Under the pieces are notes generated by a model. That model made no database searches, had not been told where the DNA came from, and saw only the letters and a program-made list of their open reading frames with translations. Source: Aureivirga marina (GTDB lineage Bacteria; Bacteroidota; Bacteroidia; Flavobacteriales; Flavobacteriaceae). From it: a DNA stretch of 64,000 nt. Within the stretch, counting starts at the first letter, position 1, and every line of letters starts with the position of its first letter. The translations under genes were made by a program, and so were the position numbers. The DNA lies in assembly GCF_015767265.1 (NCBI RefSeq), contig NZ_JADPIB010000006.1, positions 1-64,000 of the forward strand, given 5' to 3'. This document shows positions 56,160 through 64,000 of the stretch, one piece after another.

Positions 56160-57092
56160 TTATTTCACTTTCATCAATTCTACATCGAAAATTAAAACTG
56201 CATTTGGTGGAATTACTCCTCCTGCTCCTCTACTTCCGTAACCTAAGTCAGATGGAATTACAAATCTAGCTTTATCACCAACTTTTAATAATTGGATCCC
56301 TTCATCCCAACCTGCGATTACTTGACCAATTCCTAAAGTAAAATCAATTGGTTGCTTTCTTTTGTAAGAAGAATCAAATACAGTTCCATCAGCTAATTGC
56401 CCTTTATAATGAACTGAAACCATTTTTCCTGCTTCCGCTTTTGGTCCTTTTCCTTCTTGAATCATTTGGTAACGTAATCCACTAGCTGTTTTTTTGAAAC
56501 CAGCTGATAATTTTTCTAATTCTGCTTCCTTTTCTTTTTTTTCGGCCTCAATTCTTGCTTCTCTTGCACCTTCAAAAGTACGGAAAGCTTCAATTGCATT
56601 GAATTTTTCAGCAGCTTCTCCAACACGGATAATTTCTACTGATTCCATCTCATCTCCTTGTGCAATAGCATCCACAACATCTTGTCCTTCCACAACATTT
56701 CCAAAAACAGTATGTTTTCCATCTAACCAAGCAGTTGGTCCATGTGTGATAAAAAATTGTGATCCATTTGTTCCAGGACCTGCATTTGCCATAGATAAAA
56801 TTCCTGCTTTATCATGTTTTAATTCTGGATGAAACTCATCATCAAAATTATATCCTGGTCCTCCAGCTCCTGTTCCTTGAGGATCTCCACCTTGAATCAT
56901 GAAATCTTCAATCACTCTGTGAAATTTAATTCCATTATAATAAGGTGTTCCTTGAGGCTTTGCTGAATTTTCCATATTTCCTTCTGCTAAAGCTACGAAG
57001 TTTCCAACTGTCCCAGGAGTTTTTTCAAATTCTAAGTTTATTAAAATCGAACCTTTTGACGTGTTGATTTTAGCATATAATCCATTATCCAT
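56160..57092 (-). CDS. Dual peptidyl-prolyl isomerase: cyclophilin fused to FKBP
   Basis: The 310-residue protein combines two unrelated proline isomerases. Residues 1-165 are a cyclophilin ([42 protein letters not shown]). A charged helical linker (about 166-200, [20 protein letters not shown]) leads to an FKBP domain (about 205-310: [54 protein letters not shown]). The same order was described for a Flavobacterium johnsoniae dual immunophilin (CFBP). It has no signal peptide, so it should fold proteins in the cytoplasm. Confidence 0.95.
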   Translation of the reverse strand: MDNGLYAKINTSKGSILINLEFEKTPGTVGNFVALAEGNMENSAKPQGTPYYNGIKFHRVIEDFMIQGGDPQGTGAGGPGYNFDDEFHPELKHDKAGILSMANAGPGTNGSQFFITHGPTAWLDGKHTVFGNVVEGQDVVDAIAQGDEMESVEIIRVGEAAEKFNAIEAFRTFEGAREARIEAEKKEKEAELEKLSAGFKKTASGLRYQMIQEGKGPKAEAGKMVSVHYKGQLADGTVFDSSYKRKQPIDFTLGIGQVIAGWDEGIQLLKVGDKARFVIPSDLGYGSRGAGGVIPPNAVLIFDVELMKVK

Positions 57093-57114
57093 TTTGTCGT
57101 AATTTTTGTTGTCG

Positions 57115-57122
57115 CAAAGATA
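57115..57122 (-). promoter_or_regulatory. -7 box TATCTTTG of the cyclophilin-FKBP gene
   Basis: Minus-strand TATCTTTG lies 22 bases before the ATG at 57092. Confidence 0.55.
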
Positions 57123-57187
57123 CTTTAGTTTTATAAAATTTGAAAATTTTCTTTTAGTTTCTACAATTATTAATCAATAGACTAATT

Positions 57188-57817
57188 TTATTTTGCTATA
57201 TGATTTGATTTAAGATCTTTAATCAAAGACAAAATTAACCAACTCCATAAAATAATTATAAAGACATAAGATAAAAATTGACTTCCTACCAAATGTAACA
57301 TTTTGAATATAGAAAGAATAGACCAACTAAAAACTAATAGTAATTTATTATAATCTTCAAAAACTTTAATTTTCTTTTTAATAAATCGATAGAAGTAACT
57401 AATACTAATCAAAGAATATCCTATTGTCATTAATTCATTATCTAAGATTAGATGTTCTATTTTTAAATAGAAACCTATAAAAAGAATTATAAAAGAAAGC
57501 CAAATTAAAATGATATCTAATTTGTATTTTTTAAGAATAAATTGAACAAAGCTTAAAATTATAAGACTTATCAAGCTGAAAATAATTATTTCTTTGCCCA
57601 TAGATAAATGTAAAATCCTTAAATAATAACCTATACCTAGCAGGAAAAAAGAACCAATAATTGCCATATTCAATTTTGAACTTACTAAAAAGACTATAAA
57701 TCCAAAAAATGCCATTGGAAAACCAATATAATTTTGAAAAAACTCTTGTAAAATGATTCCAAAACTGCATGTAAACAATCCTAATATTTGATTGTTATTT
57801 AATTTTAATTTATTCAT
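57188..57817 (-). CDS. Membrane protein of unknown function
   Basis: The 209-residue protein is almost entirely hydrophobic, with about seven short transmembrane segments, few charged loops and a lysine-rich C-terminus (KDLKSNHIAK). I do not recognise a family. It starts 39 bases after the stop of the metallophosphoesterase gene on the same strand and may be the last gene of the five-gene run from 61062. Codon use is as AT-rich as its neighbours. Confidence 0.7.
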   Translation of the reverse strand: MNKLKLNNNQILGLFTCSFGIILQEFFQNYIGFPMAFFGFIVFLVSSKLNMAIIGSFFLLGIGYYLRILHLSMGKEIIIFSLISLIILSFVQFILKKYKLDIILIWLSFIILFIGFYLKIEHLILDNELMTIGYSLISISYFYRFIKKKIKVFEDYNKLLLVFSWSILSIFKMLHLVGSQFLSYVFIIILWSWLILSLIKDLKSNHIAK

Positions 57818-57856
57818 GTATAATTCTATACTATTGATATTTAATTTTTAGAAATC

Positions 57857-58423
57857 TTAATTTTCTCTTTTATCAAAAGGAGGTTCCCAATTTTTTGTTT
57901 TCATAATTTCTTTTACTTCTTCATACGATAAAGGATAAAAATCATGGCAATCCACTCCTACATCGAATGACAATCGATCTTCTAAATCTGGTAAATTTCC
58001 ATGACTATGACCATATAAATGCCAAGTTCCTCTAGAATCACTTCGCCAAACACGCATTGCATAATGAAATAAAATAATTCTTTGCACTCCATTTTTACAA
58101 TCCGAATCTTTCACTTTTAGTTCATGATAATCTTTTACCCATTTAAATTTCTTTCGATTATTTAATGCAGATCCTTCGTGATTTCCTACAATTAAATATT
58201 TTGTTCCATTTAATCTATCTAAAATAGCAGCAATCAATTCATTGTCTTTTGTCATTCCAAAATCTCCAAGATGATATACCTCATCTTCTGGTTTTATTTT
58301 TTCATTCCAACGCGCAATTAACGTTTCATTCATTTCTTCAACATTTGCAAAAGGTCTTTCGCAAAATTTGATAATATTCTTATGACCAAAATGATGGTCT
58401 GATGTAAAAAATATTTTACTCAT
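57857..58423 (-). CDS. Metallophosphoesterase (calcineurin-like)
   Basis: The 188-residue protein has all blocks of a small calcineurin-like phosphoesterase: FTSDHHFGHKNII (Asp9, His11), YHLGDFGM, IVGNHEGS, a His in ILFHYAMRVW, and YGHSHGNLPD. Such short forms, often phage-like, cleave phosphodiesters or nucleotides and need two metal ions. The substrate is unknown. It is 32 bases downstream of the ADP-ribosylglycohydrolase gene in the same operon, which makes ADP-ribose-derived nucleotides worth testing. Confidence 0.88.
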   Translation of the reverse strand: MSKIFFTSDHHFGHKNIIKFCERPFANVEEMNETLIARWNEKIKPEDEVYHLGDFGMTKDNELIAAILDRLNGTKYLIVGNHEGSALNNRKKFKWVKDYHELKVKDSDCKNGVQRIILFHYAMRVWRSDSRGTWHLYGHSHGNLPDLEDRLSFDVGVDCHDFYPLSYEEVKEIMKTKNWEPPFDKREN

Positions 58424-58455
58424 CTTTTCTAATTCTTTTAATTTTTTTAATTATG

Positions 58456-59463
58456 TCATTTTAAATTAATTCCATCTTTAAACTTTTTAGCGACATTTTT
58501 TAAGTAATCAACACCTTCTACATTTTCTAACATAAATTGAGGAATACTTTTGAGTCCCATTTTACCAGCCAAAATACCTGTTGTAATTGATGCTACAGAA
58601 TCCACATCTCCTCCTAATAAAACAGAATATTTTAAAGCTTCAAAAGGTGTTTTACTTTTTTTCAAAATATATAAAACACAACCAACCGTCAATTTAGAAT
58701 CTGAAGGAACTCCTTTAATTCCTGGAAGAAAATAAGGCTTTTCAATAGGTTGTTTTCCACACAAAATTGAATATTCTTTTTCTGTCAATGATTTATGAAT
58801 ATCAATTTGGTTTACTTTATTCAAATAATCAATATATTCAGCATTGCAATTTACTGTGTCCAAACAATAATCAATAATATTTTTTGGATCTTCATTTTTT
58901 ATTAATAAATAATGTGCTGCCCGAGAAATACACTGACTTGAAATAATTGCAATTTCATTCGGATGCGTTGCATTTGCATTTATTTCTGCATAGGAATTAA
59001 TTAAATTTTCGTCAAGAAAACCAATTGGAACTGCTCGCATTGCAGGTGCATTTCCAGGATTACTTCTATATCTTTGAAATTCTCTTACTTCTTCTATTGT
59101 TTTTTCATCAGAAAAAAACCATCGTATAGAACCATGACCATTTCTTCCATATCCTTTTAATTTAATTCCTCTTTGATATTCTTCTAACCATTTTGAAATT
59201 AAAAGTTCTTCCGAAAAATCTTGTTTTGAAATTAAAGCATTCATCACTCCAATTGTCATTTCTGTATCATCTGTATAATCCCAAGAAGTATAATTTTCTG
59301 TAAATAATTCAAGTTTATCTTCAGAAATTTTTATTTTATTTCTAGCATTTACAAATTTTGTAAAATCAACATTTTTAGCAATCCAATCTCTATCTTGAAA
59401 TTCAACTCCTGCACCAAATGCATCTCCAATTGCAGTTCCTATTAAGAAAGATTCAATATTCAT
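58456..59463 (-). CDS. ADP-ribosylglycohydrolase family protein
   Basis: The 335-residue protein has the ARH/DraG fold marks: IGTAIGDAFGAGVEF at the N-terminus, YTDDTEMTIG (Asp65, Asp66, Thr67) and LLGGDVDSVASITTGILAGKMG near residue 290, which carry the magnesium-binding acidic residues. Enzymes of this family remove ADP-ribose from proteins, nucleic acids or small molecules. It ends 32 bases before the phosphoesterase gene and starts eight bases after the stop of a gene of unknown function. No ADP-ribosyltransferase gene is visible in the window. Confidence 0.9.
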   Translation of the reverse strand: MNIESFLIGTAIGDAFGAGVEFQDRDWIAKNVDFTKFVNARNKIKISEDKLELFTENYTSWDYTDDTEMTIGVMNALISKQDFSEELLISKWLEEYQRGIKLKGYGRNGHGSIRWFFSDEKTIEEVREFQRYRSNPGNAPAMRAVPIGFLDENLINSYAEINANATHPNEIAIISSQCISRAAHYLLIKNEDPKNIIDYCLDTVNCNAEYIDYLNKVNQIDIHKSLTEKEYSILCGKQPIEKPYFLPGIKGVPSDSKLTVGCVLYILKKSKTPFEALKYSVLLGGDVDSVASITTGILAGKMGLKSIPQFMLENVEGVDYLKNVAKKFKDGINLK

Positions 59464-59471
59464 AGTTTAAT

Positions 59472-60233
59472 CTATTTTCCCCAAAACTTCCACCATACTC
59501 TTTTCGGATTCTTCTTTTCTTCAGTATTATTAATAAAATCATCTTTTTTATTATTTTCAGAAGAAATTTTAGATTCTGATGTTGATTGGTTTTCTTTATT
59601 CCTTTTCTCGTTTTCCAATTTAAATGTAATTGGTTTTGAAGAAGAATCTTCATCAGTACTAAAGACAAGTTTGTATTCGGTAATTCCACTTTTGTCTATG
59701 ATTTTTTTTGCAATTTCATTTTCAGGAAAAATGCTTTTTAGTTGATACACACATTCCGTCTTTTTGTTTTGAGAAAAACCTTCAAAATTTTCATTTAGAA
59801 AATTAAAAATATAAGATTCGTGTTGTTCAAAAATAGCTAAATAACCTAAAAAAGAAAGAGCACAACCACTTTCAATTTCATCTTGATCATAAATTTTACA
59901 AGCAGTATAATACAGATTTTCCTCCGTAAATAATTTTCCCAAAGAAATACAAAGTTTTGATGGCATCGGAACTGGATCATCATTTCTAGACAAAAATCCT
60001 TGACAATAAATAAACAAATCTGTTACTTGATTTAAGTCTTCATTTTTAAATCTTTCACGTAGATTATTTGTTAAATCTTTAAACTCTTCATCATCTTCAG
60101 TTTTTTCAGCAATTTTTGCAGTTTTTATAATATCATCAAATAATTTTTGATTAATTCCGCTTACTGCATTTTCATGTTGTTCATTCAATATTTTTTGAAA
60201 CTCTTCTAAAGGATCCATGTTGTTATTTTTCAT
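59472..60233 (-). CDS. Protein of unknown function with Trp-rich C-terminal tail
   Basis: The 253-residue cytoplasmic protein is helical in its first ~170 residues, in the manner of TPR-like repeats (LYYTACKIYDQDEIESGCALSFLGYLAIF in outline). A low-complexity Asn/Glu/Lys/Ser linker follows (about 200-240). It ends with KRVWWKFWGK, a short aromatic basic tail that could contact membrane or a partner protein. It has no known domain that I recognise. It is located between an integral membrane protein gene (16 bases) and the ADP-ribosylglycohydrolase gene (eight bases), in one operon. The start at ATG 60233 could also be the ATG five codons later. Confidence 0.72.
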   Translation of the reverse strand: MKNNNMDPLEEFQKILNEQHENAVSGINQKLFDDIIKTAKIAEKTEDDEEFKDLTNNLRERFKNEDLNQVTDLFIYCQGFLSRNDDPVPMPSKLCISLGKLFTEENLYYTACKIYDQDEIESGCALSFLGYLAIFEQHESYIFNFLNENFEGFSQNKKTECVYQLKSIFPENEIAKKIIDKSGITEYKLVFSTDEDSSSKPITFKLENEKRNKENQSTSESKISSENNKKDDFINNTEEKKNPKRVWWKFWGK

Positions 60234-60249
60234 TTTAATTTTTTATTAT

Positions 60250-61062
60250 TTAGTTTTTTTTATAATAATCTTTTTCTATTTTTTTTATCACTTCTTCTTC
60301 AAATATTTTCTTAATATATTCTTTTTCTTGATTAAAAAGTATTTTCTTTTTGTCTTTATTTTCTGATTTTTCACTAACAACATCCCAGTAATATAAAGTT
60401 ATTTTAACTGTACTATCTACTTCATTGAAATCGTCAATTGAGACAACTAAATCATATATTTGATTATTAATTTTACGGAATATCAAATATTTTTCGTTGT
60501 ATTTAGAATTTTGTTGGTCATCAAAATCTACATTAAATTCACTTTGCTTGATAACATTTATTAAACTGTCTTTAGAAAAATGTTTTATATGAAAAGTAAT
60601 AAGGTTTTCTTTAATGATCTTTTGATGTCTAGATGTAGCAACAAATGCAAAAATAGCAAAGGTCAAAGGAATTATTGGAGATAAACGAATTGTTGTTATT
60701 TTCTCTTTTTTTGATTCAAAGTAAAAGGAAAGAGGTAAAACTAACAGAGCAATTAGATCTGAATAGTCAACTACTCTAGATATTGAGAAAATTCCAAAAT
60801 TATTCCATGTATCAATAATAATTTGACTAAAAGGTGATTTCCAAAAGATAAAAAATAGACCTGTCAACCAAAATAAAATCCTTTTATGCTTTGAAAAAAA
60901 AGCTGTCCAAAAAAGTGGAAAGATAAATAAACCTGCGAAGTCTGACAGTTTTCCTGTGAGCCAATTATTATAAAATCCTTTCAATACAAAGTCATTTAAA
61001 AGAAGAAGTATTAGTGCTAAAAGAAACCAGAATGATTTCAATATTTGTAAATTTCTTTTCAT
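60250..61062 (-). CDS. Conserved membrane protein of unknown function, operon lead gene
   Basis: The 270-residue protein has about five transmembrane segments in the first 160 residues and a soluble, charged C-terminal part of ~110 residues. Motifs that look conserved are LNDFVLKGFYNNWLTGKLSD, a following FAGLFIFPLFW, SPFSQIIIDTWN and SRVVDYSDLIALLVLP. From memory, the TGKLSDFAGLF pattern recurs in uncharacterised membrane proteins of many bacteria. It is first in the operon, preceded by a complete promoter at 61132-61163. Function unknown. Confidence 0.75.
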   Translation of the reverse strand: MKRNLQILKSFWFLLALILLLLNDFVLKGFYNNWLTGKLSDFAGLFIFPLFWTAFFSKHKRILFWLTGLFFIFWKSPFSQIIIDTWNNFGIFSISRVVDYSDLIALLVLPLSFYFESKKEKITTIRLSPIIPLTFAIFAFVATSRHQKIIKENLITFHIKHFSKDSLINVIKQSEFNVDFDDQQNSKYNEKYLIFRKINNQIYDLVVSIDDFNEVDSTVKITLYYWDVVSEKSENKDKKKILFNQEKEYIKKIFEEEVIKKIEKDYYKKN

Positions 61063-61131
61063 TTTTTTATTCTATGAAATCTATACTAAAATAATTAAGG
61101 TAAAAATTTAATATTCATAGCAGTAGACCCA

Positions 61132-61163
61132 CAAATATAGAAGAAACTTTATTTATAAACAAA
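61132..61163 (-). promoter_or_regulatory. Complete promoter (TTTG-N20-TATATTTG) of the ADP-ribosylglycohydrolase operon
   Basis: On the minus strand TTTG (61160-61163) and TATATTTG (61132-61139) are 20 bases apart, matching the Bacteroidota consensus. The leader to the ATG at 61062 is about 65 bases. Confidence 0.7.
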
Positions 61164-61219
61164 AGAAGAAAATTGTTTGTTTAACTTGAAAATCTAAATT
61201 TTGTTAACTTTGTTTTTTT

Positions 61220-61357
61220 GCGAAAGGGATTGTAGAGGAAAGCTTTTGTTTATAAAAATTAGATTTTCTTTGAAAACGGAGGCGACCTAAGAAGCCCACG
61301 GATTTCTTTAGAAAATCTTTTTTTGAAATACAAAACTTGGAACGAAAAGCCCGACCT
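61220..61357. repeat. Diverged flavobacterial interspersed repeat element
   Basis: A GC-richer island within the 335-base gap before the aquaporin. It contains GCGAAAGGGATTG, an inverted pair AGATTTTCT/AGAAAATCT (61261-61269 and 61310-61318) enclosing GGAGGCGACC and GAAGCCCACGG, then GGAACGAAAAGCCCGACC. In reverse complement the ends read GGTCGGGCTTTTCGTTCC and CAATCCCTTTCGC, which recall the element at 32771-32860. It probably folds into a long hairpin. Mobility is not shown. Confidence 0.55.
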
Positions 61358-61397
61358 TTTTTAAGTTTTTAAACAAAAAAGGATTCGTCCTAAAAAA

Positions 61398-62054
61398 TTA
61401 ATTTGTAGCAATTGTTTTATTGTCATGAAAAAGATATTTCCATGTAAATGTTGCAACAATTGCACCTAAAGTAGTCGCGAAAATATATACCCAAAGGCTC
61501 GAGATATTTCCAGAAACAATCGCAGGAGCTATTGAACGTGCTGGATTCATGGAAGCTCCCGTAATTGGTCCTGCGAACATTGCTTCTAACAATACTATTG
61601 CACCAACAGCAAAACCCGTAAAATGACTAATGTCTTTCTTGTTACTTACAAATAGAATGACCAACATTAACAAAAATGTCAAAATGAATTCTAAAACAAA
61701 AGATTGTGCTTCTGTTTCTCTTGGTAATGTTGCTCCTAGATTTTCATGTTGAAATAAAAAAGCCATTGTTAAAGAAGCTAAAAATGCCCCTAATAATTGT
61801 GCTATAATATAAGGAAGTACTTTTTTCGCTTCGAATTGCTTTCCTAAAGCCAAACTCAAAGTTACCGCCGGATTAATATGTGCTCCAGAAATACTTCCAA
61901 AAGTATAAATCACCACAGCGACAATTAAACCAAAAGTTATAGCAATTCCAGCATGCCCTATTACTCCACCTGTAACATCATTAATGACGATTGCTCCAGT
62001 TCCGCAAAAAACTAAAGCAAATGTTCCAAGAAATTCAGCAATGTACGTTTTCAC
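61398..62054 (-). CDS. Aquaporin / MIP-family channel
   Basis: The 218-residue protein has six transmembrane helices and both pore motifs: SGAHINPAVTLSLALG in the first half and GASMNPARSIAPAI in the second. The overall features resemble AqpZ-like water channels more than glycerol facilitators, since the residue after the second NPA is Arg followed by Ser and the length is short. It begins MKTYIAEFLGTFALVFCGTGAI. It stands as a single gene with no obvious glycerol kinase or regulator nearby. Confidence 0.93.
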   Translation of the reverse strand: MKTYIAEFLGTFALVFCGTGAIVINDVTGGVIGHAGIAITFGLIVAVVIYTFGSISGAHINPAVTLSLALGKQFEAKKVLPYIIAQLLGAFLASLTMAFLFQHENLGATLPRETEAQSFVLEFILTFLLMLVILFVSNKKDISHFTGFAVGAIVLLEAMFAGPITGASMNPARSIAPAIVSGNISSLWVYIFATTLGAIVATFTWKYLFHDNKTIATN

Positions 62055-62103
62055 TTTCTTTTTTATTATTATAATATTGCAATATTACGATAATAATTAA
62101 TAT

Positions 62104-62135
62104 AAAAAAAGAGTTACGTGTTTTCGTAACTCTTT
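62104..62135. terminator. Terminator after the T9SS FN3 protein
   Basis: GAGTTACG and CGTAACTC pair around TGTTTT, and seven T follow on the minus strand. Confidence 0.88.
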
Positions 62136-62142
62136 CTTAACT

Positions 62143-63273
62143 TTAATTTTTAACAATTCTTACTGAGCTTACTGTTTTGTCTGTTGTAAGTTTCATTGTA
62201 TAAGAACCTTCGTTTAATTGTCCTAAATTCAATTTTCCTGAAGTAGAATTTAATTCTCTTTCCATTACTTTTTGACCTAAAGTATTGAAAATCTCTACTT
62301 TTCGGATAACTTCTTTTGCAGAAACTGTCAATATATCTTTTGATGGATTTGGATAAACTTTTAATCCTTCGATAATGTTTTCTTCAATTCCTAATTCTTT
62401 TGTATTAAAAGTGTGCATTTCTGACCAATCACTTTTTACATCTCCTTCACAAACTGTTCTAACATACACTTTATATTCTGTATTCGGAGTTAAATCAGAA
62501 ACACTGTGTGGATTTGTTGAAGTTGCAACTCCATCTTCTGGCATAGTATCAGCACTTGGAATTACATTAATTTCAAATGAATCTTCTCCTTCAGCTGTCC
62601 ATGAAATATCTGCCGATGTTGTAGTTACATTCTCTGAATTAACTTCTGTTGGAACAACACATTCTGTTGTAACTGTATCTCCCATCAAAAATGTGATGTT
62701 TGGTACAAAGAAATCAATATTTGTTGCTTCAGTTAATGTTTCTTCATCAAAAGCAGAAGATGAAATCTTATAAATACTCCTTTCTTCAGTTACATTTGTA
62801 TTATAAAAAGCTATTTGAGAACTGTTAAATAGATCTTTATTATCTTTTACAGCGATAAATAAATTGTCTGTTCCATTATAATCAAATGCAGAATCAAAAG
62901 TAACTTCTACTTCATTAGTGTTTGTAATTGCTACAGTTCCAGTAAATTTTTTCATTTCATCTGTCAAAGGAATTAAATCCGTTGAAGAATCAAATTTTGT
63001 TTTTGAAGTATGTCCAATCCAAACTTCCCATTCATCAGATTTAGAAATTGTCAAAGTAGCAGTAATTTCAGTATCTAAATAGAATTTTACTCCAGAAATA
63101 TTACCAGATGTATTAATTTCTGATCCTAAATAAATGTTTTGAGAATAAGAATAATTAAAGTAAGGATTAATCGGTGTATGCTGATCAATTTCAGTTCCAT
63201 CACCAACGTTTACTTGTGCATTTGCACAAAAAGATGCAAAAAATAAGGACGCAATAAGTGTAATTTTTTTCAT
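62143..63273 (-). CDS. T9SS type A secreted protein with fibronectin type III domain
   Basis: The 376-residue protein has a signal peptide ending CANAQ (residue 20). Residues about 21-190 form a beta-rich domain of unknown type (NIYLGSEINTSGNISGVKFY). A fibronectin type III domain follows (about 205-295: VVPTEVNSENVTTTSADISW). The last ~80 residues are a type A T9SS sorting domain with VYPNPSKDILTV, VEIFNTLGQKVM and GSYTMKLTTD. It should be exported and anchored at or released from the surface. Its ligand is unknown. Confidence 0.9.
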   Translation of the reverse strand: MKKITLIASLFFASFCANAQVNVGDGTEIDQHTPINPYFNYSYSQNIYLGSEINTSGNISGVKFYLDTEITATLTISKSDEWEVWIGHTSKTKFDSSTDLIPLTDEMKKFTGTVAITNTNEVEVTFDSAFDYNGTDNLFIAVKDNKDLFNSSQIAFYNTNVTEERSIYKISSSAFDEETLTEATNIDFFVPNITFLMGDTVTTECVVPTEVNSENVTTTSADISWTAEGEDSFEINVIPSADTMPEDGVATSTNPHSVSDLTPNTEYKVYVRTVCEGDVKSDWSEMHTFNTKELGIEENIIEGLKVYPNPSKDILTVSAKEVIRKVEIFNTLGQKVMERELNSTSGKLNLGQLNEGSYTMKLTTDKTVSSVRIVKN

Positions 63274-63301
63274 AATTAGGGTTTTCTTTGTTTTCAGGGA
63301 A

Positions 63302-63309
63302 CAAAATTA
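63302..63309 (-). promoter_or_regulatory. -7 box TAATTTTG of the T9SS FN3 gene
   Basis: Minus-strand TAATTTTG lies 28 bases before the ATG at 63273. Confidence 0.45.
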
Positions 63310-63449
63310 AAAGGAAAAACCTACATTATATAACATTTACATTATTTTTTGTTAATTATTATACAAAAACCAGTTTTATTATTAATAAATAAAACATAAC
63401 ATAAAGTATTTGTTAAATTATGTTAATTTAATAGAAATATTCTTATGAT

Positions 63450-64000
63450 TTATATTCGTTGAATTTGATTTGAATATAAATTTTTAATTTCATCAATATA
63501 TTTTAAGGAAAAATCGATATAAGATTCCTTGTTGTTTATTCTAATAAATTCTTTTGCTATAATTGAAATTTCTTCATGGATTTTTTTAATATCAATAGTA
63601 GAATCGTTCATTAGATACCAAACATTTGTTTCATTTGGATTGGAATTTGACATTAATTCACACATTCCAGTAAATTTTAGTTCATCTTCATCAGATCTTA
63701 AACTCTTTAATAAAACCTCAACTCTATCTTTTGATCTTTCACTAAAATTCCCTCTTCCAATAGCATGTATAATTATTATCTTTTGTTCTAATTCTTCTTT
63801 TTCATATTCAAAAATTAATCTATCTAAAGCTTTATCGCCAATTAAACTTAAAGCCCAAATTGCTCTACTTATTATCGTTCCATCTTTGATAAAAAGTAAA
63901 TTGTAAATAGTATCAACTAGTTTTTCATCTGCATTTTTTAATTCTTCTGAGTAATTATTTATCAAATAAAAAAGTCCTAAAAATTTATCTTGATTGTTTA
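63450..64000 (-). CDS. HEAT-repeat-like protein, C-terminal part (runs off right edge)
   Basis: The frame is open from the stop at 63450 to the end of the window, about 182 residues, and no stop occurs before the edge. A TTG at 63965 is therefore probably internal and the true start lies outside. The sequence is helical with repeating pairs such as SRAIWALSLIGDKALDRLI and QKIIIIHAIGRGNF, then LLKSLRSDEDELKFTGMCEL, which fits HEAT or armadillo-like repeats. It has no signal peptide in the visible part. Function unknown; it may be a scaffold protein or a toxin-immunity-type protein, but nothing here proves it. Confidence 0.7.
   Translation of the reverse strand, partial: NNQDKFLGLFYLINNYSEELKNADEKLVDTIYNLLFIKDGTIISRAIWALSLIGDKALDRLIFEYEKEELEQKIIIIHAIGRGNFSERSKDRVEVLLKSLRSDEDELKFTGMCELMSNSNPNETNVWYLMNDSTIDIKKIHEEISIIAKEFIRINNKESYIDFSLKYIDEIKNLYSNQIQRI

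Overview
The window is chromosomal DNA of a low-GC marine or freshwater type Flavobacteriaceae (Bacteroidota). Evidence: very AT-rich sequence, TAnnTTTG promoter -7 boxes, weak or absent Shine-Dalgarno signals, secreted proteins ending in type IX secretion (T9SS) sorting domains of both classes, a gliding-motor protein GldL, a split MetH, and a cyclophilin-FKBP fusion typical of flavobacteria. I see no rRNA, tRNA, CRISPR array, transposase or prophage. The genus cannot be fixed from sequence alone.

Layout. 1-2.6 kb: 5' part of a giant repeat-rich T9SS adhesin, running off the left edge. 2.9-6.5 kb: smpB, UbiA-family prenyltransferase, TRIC-like channel, Nudix hydrolase, PlsC-like acyltransferase. 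6.5-8.5 kb: P1B-4 metal ATPase. 8.5-9.4 kb: gene-poor gap with a candidate small RNA. 9.4-17 kb: a lipoprotein resembling a catalytically dead alpha/beta hydrolase, then a three-gene RND efflux operon whose TolC carries an N-terminal substrate-binding-protein domain. 17-26 kb: K+ channel, secreted small protein, glyA, AraC regulator, RsmB-like methyltransferase, secreted endonuclease I, SpoIIAA-like protein, EamA transporter. 26-28 kb: ptb-buk. 29-32.7 kb: fahA, an orphan gldL, a serine hydrolase with TPR-like tail. 32.9-38.8 kb: methionine block on the minus strand (MetX-like, SAM-I riboswitch, metH split in two, metF). 38.9-43 kb: two tandem paralogous T9SS proteins, one killed by a single nonsense codon in its signal peptide. 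43-47 kb: pepP, esterase, acetyltransferase plus flippase. 47.3-55.1 kb: a 2598-residue T9SS adhesin with about 20 repeats, paralogous to the one at the left edge. 55-61 kb: macro-domain protein, cyclophilin-FKBP fusion, and a five-gene minus-strand operon with an ADP-ribosylglycohydrolase and a metallophosphoesterase among unknown proteins. 61-64 kb: aquaporin, T9SS-secreted protein, and a partial HEAT-like gene leaving the right edge.

How the parts fit. Much of the window serves the cell surface: six T9SS substrates or substrate remnants, a GldL, an efflux system, a flippase. The methionine genes form one regulated unit: the riboswitch senses S-adenosylmethionine and controls the two-subunit cobalamin methionine synthase and the reductase that supplies methyl-tetrahydrofolate; glyA feeds the same one-carbon pool from another site. 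Ptb and Buk conserve acyl-CoA energy as ATP, and FahA completes tyrosine breakdown. The strongest candidates for new biology are the ADP-ribose-linked operon at 57.2-61.1 kb, the small RNA at 8.85 kb, the dead hydrolase lipoprotein beside a TolC-binding-protein fusion, and the orphan GldL.
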